Shown: positions 10,860 to 22,985 of the stretch, in pieces
How the letters are laid out: each line of letters begins with the position of its first letter
How positions within the stretch are numbered: the first letter of the stretch is position 1
Assembly (NCBI GenBank): GCA_015680685.1
Contig: MNCI01036217.1
Coordinates: 293,516-357,515, forward strand
Reading direction: 5' to 3'
Length of the DNA: 64,000 bases
Source of the DNA: Gnetum montanum
Taxonomy: Eukaryota > Streptophyta > Gnetopsida > Gnetales > Gnetaceae
Program-made: the position numbers and the translations under genes
The notes under the pieces: generated by a model
Told to the model about the DNA's origin: nothing
The model's database searches: none
Seen by the model: only the letters and a program-made list of their open reading frames with translations

Positions 10860-12143
10860 TGAAACACCACAAAATTTTAAGTCTTGGCATCTCGACTACA
10901 AATTTGGCCAAGTGTTAAAACAGTGGAACTTTGCCCATATTTTTCCAAGTGTTGATTGTAGTTAACTCCAATTGCTAGATTTGGAAACTTTTTCTAAGTG
11001 TTAGAATGATGGCACTTTCTGTAGATCCACATATCACGTTGTGCAACATAGCACAGTGTAGCAGACCATGTCATGTTGTGTAGTGTAGTGCAGCATAGCA
11101 TCTAGTCATGCTGTGAAACATAGCACAACATAGCACCATGTCAAGCAATGTAGCGTAGTGTAGCATAGCACCCTGTTCAGTGTAGCAACCAATGTCCCAT
11201 GTCCCACACGTAACACGGGACAAGCATAGTAGATAGTGTCCCGTGTCCCATGTGTAACACAGGATAGGCTCAGCAACAAACATCCCATGTCCTGCATGTA
11301 ACACTGTATGAGTGTAGCAGCCAGCATCCTATGTCCTACACATAACATGGGATGAGTGTGGTCCCACCCACTACACTACCACGTGGCACTTGATCTACAT
11401 TTTGGGCTAACCCTAGCCTTATAAATACCCCTATGCCCTCTGTTGAGGAGGGGGGGCGTTGGCTTTCATTTTTCACCAGTAAGGTAGTTGGCACTTCCAT
11501 TTGGCATTTTGGCACTTAGCATCATGGGCAGACAGGACCCAGAGCACACTACACCAATATAAAAGCATAGCTACACCACATGCTACACTGTAGCCCCATT
11601 GTAGCCCTATAGAACATTGCATACTACATCATGGCTACCAACCTAGCAGGCATAGTTCATCATAGTGAGCACCATATTTCATAGCCTGACACCACCAAGG
11701 CTGGGACTGCACTTTCACTGTGCCTATTGTACACTGTGTACCTTTTGAGACCCTTTGTGAATTAGCTACACTCCCTCTTTTGGGTGCTACACTACTATTC
11801 TCAAATTCTGTTGCATTTCTCAAGAATTCCTCTTTGGCATTTAGCGTAACACTTGTATTTTCTCACTCTTTCATACATATTTGCACATTTACATCACTAT
11901 TCTTAGGCTAGGACACCCCACTAAGCTCTAGCTTAGATAGACCCAATGCCCACATGTAACGTAGTATAAACCATTTTCACATACGGTTGTTTTAACACCA
12001 CATAAGTCCCTGTTTGATCGACTAGATCATTCAAGGCATCCCATTTTCATTTTCTCCAGCATGACCCTCACACGGATTTGGGGTTAGGTTGTATGCTCGA
12101 CAACCTCTCAGTGTTCCAACCACTGATGTTTTTGGATGTCACA
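10860..12143 (+). repeat. 3' LTR of element E
   Basis: 1284 bases from TGAAACACC to TCACA, aligned with 3553-4867. It contains the 44-bp subrepeats (11183 to ~11359) and TATAAATA at 11420-11427. It ends exactly at the second CCTGG duplication. Differences from the 5' copy are mostly transitions plus small indels. Confidence 0.87.
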
Positions 12144-12148
12144 CCTGG
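12144..12148. repeat. Target-site duplication of E, right (CCTGG)
   Basis: Exact repeat of 3548-3552. The sequence after it (TAGGCCATG.., then TTTAAGGCC at about 12220) continues the D-type DNA interrupted at 3547. Confidence 0.85.
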
Positions 12149-12249
12149 TAGGCCATGTTACCATTTAACATCATAGTATATCGTTTCACTAGTTTAATAC
12201 TTCAATAGGTCATATTGTTGGTTTAAGGCCTTAGCATGCTATACTGAAG

Positions 12250-13680
12250 CAGACTCACTTGTTGATGATCATCGATGTCATGGCTTTGTAGATCACATGT
12301 AATAAGGCTTTAGATAGGAGTTGTTGAGCAGATTGACCAACTCATTTCCATTCATGTCAACTTTCCTGAATGCTCCATTACTATAGGCTTTGGTGACTAT
12401 GAAGGGTCCTTTCTAGTTGGTTGAGAATTTATTTGCATGCTCATAGATGGCTTTGAGGACCAAGTCATATTCCTTAATATTACAATTGGTCAAGTTATGG
12501 TGGTGCTATTATTTATGCCTCTCTTGATATCTCTCAACATGAGTAAGCTCTTGCACATGTTGCTCCTCCATTGAGTCCAGGTTCGTTGTCCACAACTCCT
12601 TACTCTACTCATCATTGATGAACTTGAATAGGGCTACTCGAAGTGATGGTACATGTAATTCAAAAGGTAAAACAACTTAAGAACCATAAACCAGGCTATA
12701 AGGTGTTACACTAGTTGTCGTATGATAGGTTCTACGATAGACCCAAAGTGCATGGACAAGCTACTCATGCCATTTGCACTTGCTATTGTTGAGCATCTTG
12801 TTGAGCAAGTTGATGATGGCCTTGTTGCTTACTTCTTATTATACATTGGCTTGAGGGTAATAAGGCTATGAGAAAGAATGCTTAATGTTTAAGTCATGAT
12901 ATAAATCCTTTGTTTCTTAGCTACTTAATTATGGTCCATTGTCTGTAACTATGGTCATGGGTATGCCAAAATGAGCTAAAATGTTATCTAATATAAATTT
13001 ATAGACTTGTTTAGATTTCATCCTTCTTAGAGGAATAACATCAATGCACTTTGTAAAGTATTCATTTGTAATGATGATGAAGATATGACCTGTAGAAGCC
13101 TTAGGTATTATAGGTTTAATGATATTCAACCCCCATCGTTGAAATGACCATGTAATCTGAGTGGTATGCAACTCAGTTGGTAGTATATGTATTAGGTTAC
13201 TTTGTTGTTGGAAAATTTCATAGGCCTTAACCTTATACACGAAATCACTTTTCATGTAGGGCTAGTAATTTCCTAACTATCTAATCCTACGTCCATAGCT
13301 CTAGGTCCTATATGTCCTCCGCAAACACCCTAGGGAACTTGCTCTAGGGCTGTTCTAGCTTTGGTTTTACCCAAGCACATTAACAATACACCATCGTAGG
13401 ACCATCAACATAATGTATTATGACTTATTTGAACATAATATTTTGATCATTTACATACAATTTCCTTTTGAGCAATAATTACGCCTTGTGAAGATTCATC
13501 ATGCATAAGGTGGAATTTGATATCATCATACCACTCCCTGGCAAGAGCAATATGAAAAATGGCCACAAAGGTATCCTTAGCACTTTGTGTAATGAGGATA
13601 GCACAATCCATAGTTAAGGTGGGTATCTTACTAAACACATTTGGCATTACATTTAGGGCTAGTGTTGTCATGGTGTTGCC
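12250..13680 (-). pseudogene. D integrase region of pol (degraded)
   Basis: Integrase inserts element cDNA into the chromosome. The clearest frame (13255-12929) shows the segment after the zinc finger and the catalytic core, including WGLNIIKP (the usual first Asp reads Asn) and IVTDNGP, which keeps the second Asp. The upstream zinc-binding part aligns in position, but its Cys pair is lost (KAYEIFQQ in place of a C-x2-C-Q pattern). Downstream, toward 12250, the remaining core and C-terminal part can be followed through many stops, ending near KPYY. A conserved linker between RNase H and integrase lies at 13671-13447. Confidence 0.75.
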
Positions 13681-13811
13681 TATGACATTCTCATTCTAGG
13701 GTATGTGTTGGAACATATGTGAATTGTTGTAACAATTGCTTCCCTAGGTCATAGTAAGGTTGTAAAGGTTTGACTTTACATGCATAAACCTCAATCATTT
13801 TTTATCATTAA

Positions 13812-14450
13812 TCACTTGATTCCTACATCGCAAGTTACCATCATCCCTCTGATCAAACCCTCATACTCTACTATGTTGATGATGCATGAAAACTCGAAAT
13901 GATAGGTGAACGATTGGATTTCACCAAATGGAAATGTTACAATGGTAGCAGCACTAGCCCTATGGGTAGTTGAAGCTCCATCAAGGTGCATGATCACCTC
14001 ATAGTCCTCAAACACTTGGCTAATGGTGTTGAGATGTTTATTAGGGAACTCAGGATCTATGGTTGCTTGGTCATCAATAGGTGAAATAGTGAGTTGTACG
14101 GCTATAGCTTGACCTTTGGTTGAGGATTGAGAGATGTAATGAAGGTTAAAATTCATTGTTATGGCTTTCCATCAATCTATATGGCTACTATCATAGATGT
14201 TGGTCATTATGAATCTGAGTACGTTATCTTTGCAAATGATGTTGACCTATCTCTTAAAGAGGTAGTATCTTCACTTCTTCAATGAGAAGACTAGTGGTAG
14301 ATAATACTTATCCACTTTAGTGTATTAGGTATAATGGGTAACTAATGCATGTATAAGGTAGTATACTAGCATTTTTGCTCCATCATCATGTTTCTAACAA
14401 AGTATAGAGACAATGGATGTGTTGGAGATGGCAAGGTAGATATAAAATAG
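13812..14450 (-). pseudogene. D second RNase H domain (Tat-type)
   Basis: The open part (14156-13812) starts with a linker SQSSTKGQAIAVQL and continues with MHLDGASTTH, FPFGEIQSFTYHFEF and INIVEYEGLIRGM. This is the order of the RNase H fold that follows a degenerate first RNase H in Tat-lineage elements. The expected first Asp (LDGA) and the Glu (EYEGL) are present. Sequence from about 14160 to 14450 corresponds to the first, degenerate RNase H and is broken by stops. Confidence 0.75.
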
Positions 14451-14479
14451 TTTACCCTCTTATGGAGGATAGACTATCG

Positions 14480-15600
14480 ATAGTTGTGCCAACTCTTGCT
14501 TAAGGTTTTCAAAGGCCTCTTGGCATTAAGCCATCCACTCATAGTGAATCCCTTTCTTAAGCAAGTGTTGTAGCTTTTCCATAAGCCTAGCAATAAACCT
14601 ATGAATAAAACCTATTCATAAGCCTAGTGATAAACCTATGAATAAATTGTAAAATACCTTGTAATTCTTGAACCTTCTTAAGGTTAGTAGGTGCTAATAA
14701 TTTGTATATGGCCTTAACCTTATTAGTATTGGCATATGTCCTTGCTCTAGATACTACAAAGCCAAGCATCTTACTATTCTTGACACCAAAGACACACTTC
14801 TTGGGATTGAGCCTAAGCTCATACTTAAGGCATCATTTAAGCACAAGATCTAGGTCATTAGCATGGTTGTTGGACACTTTGGACTTAATGGCTATATTGT
14901 CCATGTAATTTTTGAGCAAACCTAGCATGTAATCACTAAAGATGTAGGTCATAACTCTTCGGTAAGTTACTCCCACATTCTTAAGGCCAAAGGGCATCAT
15001 GATATAGCAAAAGTTACGCCAAAGGGTCATGAAGGTCATGCCAAGTTGGTGCTCTAGGTTGATCCTAATTTTCTTGTATCCTGAGAACCAATCCATAAAG
15101 GAAAATAAGGCCTATCCAATCATAGTATCAATAAGTTAATCAATACTAGTCATAGGAAAGTCATCCTTAATGGTTACCTTATTTAGAGCTTATAAATCAA
15201 TGCAAATATGGATACTCCCATTTTTGTTAGGGCCTACCACTACATTGGACACCCATTTTGTGTAGTTGATAGCCCTAATGAAACTACCTTGGTAGAGTTT
15301 TGTGATTTCATCATGAACTACCAAGGCCAAATTAGGTCTAGTTTTATGTACTTTGCTTAACTAGCCTAATGCTAGGAGCTAGTATGATGTTGTGTTGTAC
15401 TAGGTGTGGGTCTAGGCCTAGCATATCTTCATATGACTAAGAGAGGCCTTAATATTACCTTGTAGGACCTTGGTAATGTCTTGAGCCTATTGAAGTTCTA
15501 GTGAGAAACTTAGTTTTAGCATTTTCTCCTCACCATTGTGTATCATGATAGGAACCTGAACTAGAGAGTCTTTAATTATGTCTCTTACCTCTAAGTTAAG
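14480..15600 (-). pseudogene. D reverse transcriptase (degraded)
   Basis: RT copies element RNA into DNA. Read on the minus strand, the fingers and palm are recognisable: KWVSNVVVGPNKNG-like, IDL.ALNKVTIKDDFP, FMDWFSGY, MPFGLKNVGVTYRR, and the catalytic box. The last reads YMDN (14896-14907), so the second active-site Asp has become Asn. Later motifs NPKKCVFGV and LGFVVS follow. Open stretch 15096-14833; elsewhere stops interrupt. The MPFGLKN wording is typical of Tat/Ogre rather than Athila. Confidence 0.82.
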
Positions 15601-16429
15601 GGTTTTAACTAGGTTTTTAGACCATTCTAGAGGTTTCTCTATCAAGGCTACATGGTTGACAAGACCCTTAGGCTCAAGATCTAGGCAATCAGGGTTGATA
15701 CATCATTCAACATCATTGTGAGACCCACTTAAGCTCAAAGGTAAACTAATATGCTACTAGGTACTCATACTTTGGTCTTGCATGTCAACCGTAAGCACAT
15801 CAAGCATCACTTGGGTAAATATGAGTAAAGAATGCTAAAAGGCTACAAAAGTATGAAAAAATATGCTAATCTAATGTTGAATAAAATGCAAATAGGATCA
15901 TATAATTCTATAAAAAGATAGAGACAGGTACATGAAATGGAATGAATGTTAAAAACAAGGTCAAAACAAGTGAAACAAGGTCACAAGCTTCCTAAATTAA
16001 TGCCTTATTAGGCCATGATGTGATTTTAGAGTCTTAGTGGACTATGATGCTAGTTTAAGGCCTTAGCAAGCCATCGTAACATGGTGCCATCCCCACCATT
16101 CAATACCAATAAAATGCTAAACAAGGCTATAGAAGGCTATAATGAAGAAAAAGACATTGAAATAAAAGTAGTATTAAGGCCAAAACGCCAAACAAATTCA
16201 ACAATGCAACAATGGTGAAAATGGTTCATGATATTGTAAAAACAAGGCTGAAATAAGGCAAAGTGAAATACATACAATGAATTTTGGTTAAAACATGTCA
16301 AAAAGGATTAGGTTTGGCCAATTTGAGGCCTTAGTGCGTAATTATTTGAGGCTACAAGTTTGTTGGATAACTTTGGATATCAACAAAGGCTATTTTTGGG
16401 TTGTTTGGACTAATAAAGCAAAGGTTTTA
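15601..16429. other. D spacer, RT-proximal part
   Basis: Non-coding DNA between the start of the recognisable RT and the tandem array. It contains TGCTAGTTTAAGGCCTTAGC near 16050, the reverse-strand form of the TTAAACTAGC word of element E. It also holds A-rich runs made of CTAAACAAGGCTAT-like words (16100-16270). No conserved frame was found. Confidence 0.55.
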
Positions 16430-19110
16430 ATGCTTCCACATTAGACCCCCCTTATTTCCACACTAGTCAACATGAAAGGGGTAGCCCCCAACATGCATGG
16501 AACATCCAAATAGTTTCCCAAGCTTGTTTTGGTTAGTTTTCACCTTCCAATGACTTACATGTCAATGCAGTTGACTAGAGAAGGGAATGAGCTATTTTTG
16601 GCATTAGTTTCAATCCTTGGAATACTCCTTTAGAGCTTGGAAACATCTTCCATGCTAGATCCATGCTAGCCAATGTGGAGACCAAGCAAAGTATGCTACA
16701 TGACATTAAGAGGGTTAAAATTGAGGTTGCATGGCCTTCCCAAGGCAACACAAAGCTAGACCTATTAAAATTAGTCACTTTAGAGATCAAAAAAGGTAAA
16801 AAGCATGCTTTGAAGCTTGACCCCCTATTTTCATTCTAGCCAACATGGATGGAAGGGGGCTTAGCATAGATAATCTAAATATATGCTAAATAGGATCAAA
16901 CATGGATGGAGGGGGGTTGCATCGGCATTTCGAATCAAGATATAGTAGTTTTGCATCTGCTAATTGCATTTTGAGGTCATTTTAGAGGGTTTTGAGTGTT
17001 AAAATAAGTTAGGATAGCTTCCTGTCATTTTTTCAACACTAAGCATGGTGGTCCTAACATGGAATAATAGAGTTGTTCTTTTTCTTTAATTTTAGCATGG
17101 TCTAGGGAGCACATCAACTAAGTTTTTGACTAATTTTGATCATGTTTGGAGGTTATTTGAGGCTATATAAGGTTACACCCCCTTGATCCACGTTGGGGAG
17201 CTACTCCAATGTGTAAGATGAGATTTTATGAGATTTAAGGGCCAAAAAAAGGTTCAGCAAGCATAAATTTAAGGCTATGAGATCTTATACTTCTCCAGTG
17301 TAGGTTTTTGATCTCTATTGCTAAAAGTGAAAAGGCATATCATCTAAGCTAGATCTATGCTACCCAATGTGGAAGAAAGCTTCCCTAGTGTGAATAGATC
17401 AAAAATCTTAGATCTAGGCCTATTGTCAACAAATCGACCATGCATGTCAGCTCCTAGGATTACTAGGGTTAAGGGCTAGGGTTTAAGATGAAAATTTAGC
17501 AATTTTAAGGGTTTCTAAGTGGTTTTTAGTGTTACTCCCTTTTTTCATGTTGGCCAATGTGGATCCAACTAGGAAGATCCAAGGGCGATAGTTTTTGCTA
17601 TTTTTGGTTAATTTTACAAAGTCTAAGGGCTATGGAAGCTGTAAACAAGGTCCTAGGGTGCATACAAGATTATCTGGTGTTAGTTTGAGGTGTGTATGGG
17701 TCATTTATGAGTCACCTAAGTATCCATGTTGGCTAGTGTGGAAGAGGTGATCTCCAGCATGGAAGAGCTAATGGAGCCTATTTTTTGCTATTTTTTGATA
17801 GTTATCGTCATGCATGTGCACTTTCAGGGTTGCTTGCATCAATTGTTGAACCCTAGGATCAACCTCTAGTAAGTTTGAGGGTTGTAAGATGGTTTTTGAA
17901 CTTACCCCTCTAGTTCCATGCTAGATCCACACTACCAACTATGGATGGGATCCTCCTCATCATGGAGAACCATATGGAAGAAATTTTAAACTATTTTGGT
18001 TGACTTTTGAAACTTTGGTGGCTTCCTGAAGGGTTGGGTTGTTGCCAAAGGTTAATTTTCATGCAAATTTCATAAGTTTTGGCCTCACCCCCTTCCATCC
18101 ATGCTGAGACTAGGATGTTAAGCATGGAGAGGATCCTCCCTAGTATGAAGAATTCTTAAGGAATGAATTTTCATTGATTTCAAAAGTCTAGTGACTTCTA
18201 GAAGGGATGACAAGGTTTTGGTGCAACTATAATGTAATTTGTCATTATTTGGGTGTATTTGGGATCCCTCATGAACCTCCCTAGCTAAAGTCATGTTGGA
18301 TCCATGTTGGCCAGCATGGATGAGGTCTCCCACAATGTGGAACAACAAAAAATATTAGATCTAAATCCTTTTGATAACAAATCAACATGCATGTTAGCCT
18401 CTAGGATTGGTAGTGTCAATTGTCAAGATTTGATGTTAAAATCCACCAGTTTGGAGGTTATTTAATGCCTCATGCAACCATCCCCCCTTTTCCACACTAG
18501 GCATGGTGGCCCTAGCATGGATGAGAGGGAGATGATAGTTTTGTACCATTTTTTATTAATCTTAAAGTACTTGGAGGCTCTGAAAGCTTCCAGTTGGATC
18601 TAGAGGTCACAAGGGTAGTTTATTAGGCTATTTTGGTTATAAACTTGGTTTTATTACATATCCCCTAGTCTTCCATGATGGGTAGCATGGAGGGGTTTCA
18701 CCAGCATTGCAAGGATATTTAGATGCAAAAATTGGATTGTTTTTTTCCAATCTATGTTACTAGGACCTAACAAGGGGTGGTAGAGTCAAACTATGGTAAT
18801 TAGGTGGTTGATTTTATCAATTTAAGTTCAGCCCCATCCATCAATGTTGGATCCATGCTAGGTAGCATGGATGGACCCCACACCCCCCCCCCAGCATAGA
18901 TCAACTAGACCTAAAATTTTTGAGCACTTTCAACTAGGTTTGACAAGGTTTCAAGGCTATTCAAGGTAACCAGAGGAGTTTAAGGCTATGTGGGTCCACC
19001 TTGGGGTTAAACTAGGGCTAGGTGGATCATATGATGAGTGTGAATGCCATACCCCCTAGGCAATGCTGGGCTAGTGTTTCCCTAACATTAATATCCAAAG
19101 TAGTAGGTTT
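16430..19110. repeat. Degenerate tandem array, period about 185 bp
   Basis: About fifteen diverged units, each marked by a pyrimidine-rich run followed by words like TCCATGCTAGATCCATGCT and AGCATGGATG. Markers occur near 16450, 16650, 16830, 17030, 17180, 17340, 17540, 17720, 17910, 18080, 18290, 18480, 18660, 18830 and 19050. A longer match joins about 17404-17480 with 18346-18440, an offset near 945 bases or five units. A C-rich run lies at about 18880-18893. The array sits inside D between protease and RT. No ORF is shared among units. Confidence 0.65.
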
Positions 19111-19499
19111 TGTTAAGGTTTTACCCCCTACTAGGATCTAGGATTCATGTATGTTAATTGTAGTTGCCAAAAATGGCAAGGAGGGTAAAGTTCTATGGTC
19201 ATGGTTGATTCTTATAAATCATTCCAAGGTTTATTTGGATGCTAGGTTTAGGTCCTAGTAGGTCATGGCTTCACTAGCTTTAGGCCTTGGCATGTCATGT
19301 GCTAGTTTTAGGCCTTAGTGGGCCATAATCCATACTTGCCTAGTAGGTATGGGATGCTCTCGAAAGAGCACATAATGCTAGAGTCAACATTAAAACATGA
19401 TATAATGTTGTAAAGGTAAAAAAATGGTTAGAAAACTAATTGATGAGGCATTTACCATGAATCTATTGTTTAATCTTTAAGAGAACAAGGAATCCTTTT
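19111..19499. other. D spacer, protease-proximal part
   Basis: Non-coding DNA with three related sentences (CTAGCTTTAGGCCTTGGCATG, CTAGTTTTAGGCCTTAG and similar, 19263-19340), again the TTAAACTAGC-type word on the other strand. The gag-pro frame fades into this region. Confidence 0.5.
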
Positions 19500-22400
19500 G
19501 GCATGATTCTATATTCATCGTTTCTCTTGTTCAGCATGGCAAGTCATAGGAATTATCGTTAATTGTCTCTTATTGCAAAGTTGGTGTTTTTTGCATTCTT
19601 ATTATTCTCATTGTTATTGGCCCCAATTTAAGTGTCAAGAGTTTCCTCTTAGAATTCCACCTCCAAACCTTGGTCAATGTTGACATAGTTAACTAACAGC
19701 AGTGATGCAGTATCCTTACAAATCAAGATTTTCCCATCCTCATATGGCAAGTGAATCTCCTAATGTATAAGAGATGAAACTGCTTAAAGCTTCACTAACC
19801 ATGACCTTCCTAGGATCAAGTTGAAACTAAGTGTCTCTTTAAGTACTAGGAAGTTAGTAGATATAGGGAATTTGTCATTGACTATAAAATCCAAAGTGAT
19901 GGAACCCTGCATTGCTACTCCTGAGTCAATAAATGACTTAAGTGCTAAGGTGGTGGTCACTTGGATGTTCTTAATTAAGTGTATTTTATCAACAATGGAG
20001 TATGGTACTGTGTTCATGATTGCCCCATCATCAACATGAACATGGCAAACTTTGTATCTACCAATATGTATAGTAATAAGGAAAGGATTGAATACCACTT
20101 CTCTATTTCTAAGGTTAATATTCATCTCACTATCATGAAACTTGAGCGTTGGTTAATGCCCACTTTCCCTAAGTAAAGCTTGCTCAATGACAGAGTGAAT
20201 CGACTCTCTATTGGTAGGCATGTCTCTTCACAAGGATAGAGGTTAACACCTAAGCTAGTACATCTCTATGAGCTATAGAAGTCATGACCAAGTCATACAA
20301 GTTCTATTATGTGTTCTTTTACTTAAGGGACTATTTGGCCTATTCCATGGTTGTGAGGAAGATTTTTCCCTTAGTGCGTAATCTTTTGACCTTAGTGGTT
20401 TTAACCTCCTCCATCCTTCCTAGAGTTGGCAACTTGGGTTATGAGGTATGTGCCTTGGGCCCCTTGTTCATGGTTGTAGTTGACCTTAGTGTAGGTCTAG
20501 CTAGATTACCTTTAGTGGGCTTATTTTCTAGTTTGGAAATATGTTGTTTTTGCCACTATTGTGATGATGGTTTCTTGCTAACTTCTAAGTTGTGGGCCAC
20601 TATAGGTGGCCTTTGGTCATGGGTTGTTATAGGCTTACTTATTGAAGGTGAAGGAACCCTAATAACAAATGATTCCTTGGGCTTTTGAGTATTAGCAACT
20701 TGTTGATTGCACTATGATGTTGAAGCCACTGAAGGAGAGACATGTATGATGAAAGGTTACTTAGGGGCCAAAGGAGGTGGTAGTCATATAATGAAGGACT
20801 TCCTAGGCTTTGTGATTTGGAATCATGGTGGTACTCTGATGAAAAATACTTCCCTAGGGGGATTAGAACATTTGGTTTCCATGAGTGAGGCCATAGTATA
20901 GGAGTTGTTGTTAGCATTTGGAGAGGTAGGCTCATTTACTACTAACTCTCCATGGTTTGTCATCTTCTAGAGGTCATCCTTTAATGCTAGGAAAAAATAC
21001 CAGCCATTTGATGATAATGGTAATACCTATCCAATTTAAAGTACTTCAATAGATTGGGATCATCTTTGATAACTATCATTGGATCTCTATCTATGTCACA
21101 AAGATGATTGATCCTCTTATGAGCCTCTTTAGATAGTTGCTTATGTTGTATATGGTTGTCTTTAAGCAACTATTCTAAGACCTTAGATAGCTTTGAAGAT
21201 AACCTTTCATACTTAGACCTATCCTTCTATTCAAATTTTGATCTTAATTGATTTGGAGCATAGGAAGTGGATGGTTGTGATGAATCTTGGGATGTGTTGT
21301 GTGGCAGTGATCCCCACCTTTTTCCTTGTTTTGACTCTTTTTCTACTATGGCCATAGTTGTATATTCTTGCTTAGTTTTATTTTTATCTCTCCTTGCATG
21401 ATGGTTTTTGTAGGCCACATAGGCTGAATTGTTGCTTGCCTTAGTTGCCTCCTCAATGTTCTTGGTTTGTGAGAAGGCTTGGCTAAGTTATCGAGGCTCT
21501 AGGTAGTACAACTTTAACTTGAGGAATTCATTTAGTGCTTCCTTGTCAATGGCCAAGAGATGAGCTTCAATAATAGGCTTTGGGATCTCATTAAGCATTG
21601 ATTTCCACCTTTGAATAAACATTTTTACCCATTCAAGTGGCCCCTACCTCACCTTCATCAATTGATCCAATGTGGAATCTAGCTTCAAGTTGTATCTAAA
21701 GTAGTTGAAAATTAGTTGATTAAGTTCTTAAGGGAAGAGATGGAACCTCTAGGCAAGATCTGATACCAATCTAGAGCCTTTCCCTTTAAGGGACATGGGA
21801 AAAATCCTCAATATCATATGTGGCCAAGCTTGTAAGAAGAGGCACTCAGATCAAAAGGTTACTAGATGTGCATTGAGACCCCCTTCACCATTGTATTTGG
21901 TGAAGTATGCAATAGGCAAGCCTACAAATAAGGTTATTTAAGGCACCATAGGGCTTATAAGGTCATCTTGGTAGAAATCTAGAACCTTGACCATTTGTGT
22001 TATGTTGGCTTTAAGTTTTTTCAGCTCTTCATTAAGTTCTTGGATCATTTGGAAAGCTTGATCCAAGCCTTAGGGCATCCCCATGGACTATGGTTTTTGT
22101 GTTGATGGTTAAGGAAGAAGTTGTGAGACTTGTGGTTGAGAGGCTTGTGGCCTTGTGATAGGGTGCAATATCAAAGGGAGAGGTTGGATTATGGTGGTCA
22201 TAGGTGGGCTAAACAATGAGAAAGATGTTTGTACACAAAGGGAACAAAAGGATTATGAAAGTCTTGTGTTACTTGGGGTCCTAATGAGGATCCTGCTAGT
22301 ATGTCAAATGGAGATGGTGAGGTAGACATCACCATGGCTAGGTGAACGAAGTTAGGTTGTGTGGAAAAGGATATCAATGAGAACAAAGAGGTGGACTAAG

Positions 22401-22985
22401 ACATGGGTTGTGTGTGGTGTTTGATGATGATGGGTGTGGATCCAAACATGGCAGGATGGATAGGAGAAGAGTTGGATCTAGAAATTCCTTTGATGAGGTA
22501 AGAGATGTGGTATTGGATGTGGTTGTTTGGGAAGCTAGATTTTGGAAATGACTTTCAATGAAGGTGTTCAACTCTTGCTTAGCCTCAAACTTATCTTCCT
22601 CTTCTTGATGATCCTTTGAGCTAATTCCCTCACTAAACTCATCAAGCTCTATGGTTTGTGTGAGCATTTGTGTGTAGAAGTTGATGATGGGGATTTGGTC
22701 ATAAAGGAATGTGATGTATTCTTTCCCATCACTGCATATAATTTCGAATTGATGCTTAGTGTTAGATTCGAAGTGTGGTATCAATAGACCAGCTTGCATC
22801 TTAGCACAGAGGAAGTTGTAGAACTCCTCATTAATTATTGTGAAATCTAGGATTTTACCTCTTTGCCTAAGTGATTATCTTTGTTTTATGACCACAAAGT
22901 CTTTTGGATCATGAACACAAATTGCATCTTGGCTAAATCTCGTGTTTGTTAGGTTAAGTAGTATGGTTGATTAGTTGAAAGACAT
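19500..22985 (-). pseudogene. D gag-pro polyprotein (degraded)
   Basis: The first ATG on the minus strand that fits the gag frame is at 22985. The open N-terminal part (22799-22374) matches E gag (EFYNFLCAKMQAGLL) and continues into an acidic and then Ser/Thr-rich stretch. The capsid-like region near 21900-21500 shows KYNGEG and FRYNLKLDSTLDQLM. The finger near 21000 reads YYHYHQM, with Cys lost. The Pro/Val-rich linker (20900-20300) follows. Protease (20125-19784) shows HVDDGAIMNTV and LILGRSWL, the same active-site form as in E. Nonsense codons of the CAG/CAA/CGA type are frequent, with a few indels. Confidence 0.82.

Larger units (their letters stand above)
3553..12143 (+). mobile_element. 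Element E: non-autonomous Tat-like LTR retrotransposon, gag-pro only
   Basis: Complete insertion of ~8.6 kb with two ~1.3-kb LTRs (3553-4867, 10860-12143), a candidate primer site just inside the 5' LTR, a gag-pro frame (5340-8767), ~2.1 kb of non-coding DNA with short tandem repeats, and a purine-rich tract before the 3' LTR. No reverse transcriptase, RNase H or integrase similarity is seen anywhere inside. Gag and protease match those of element D, placing E in the Tat/Ogre type of Ty3/gypsy. It would need enzymes supplied in trans. The LTRs are well diverged, so the insertion is old. Confidence 0.88.
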
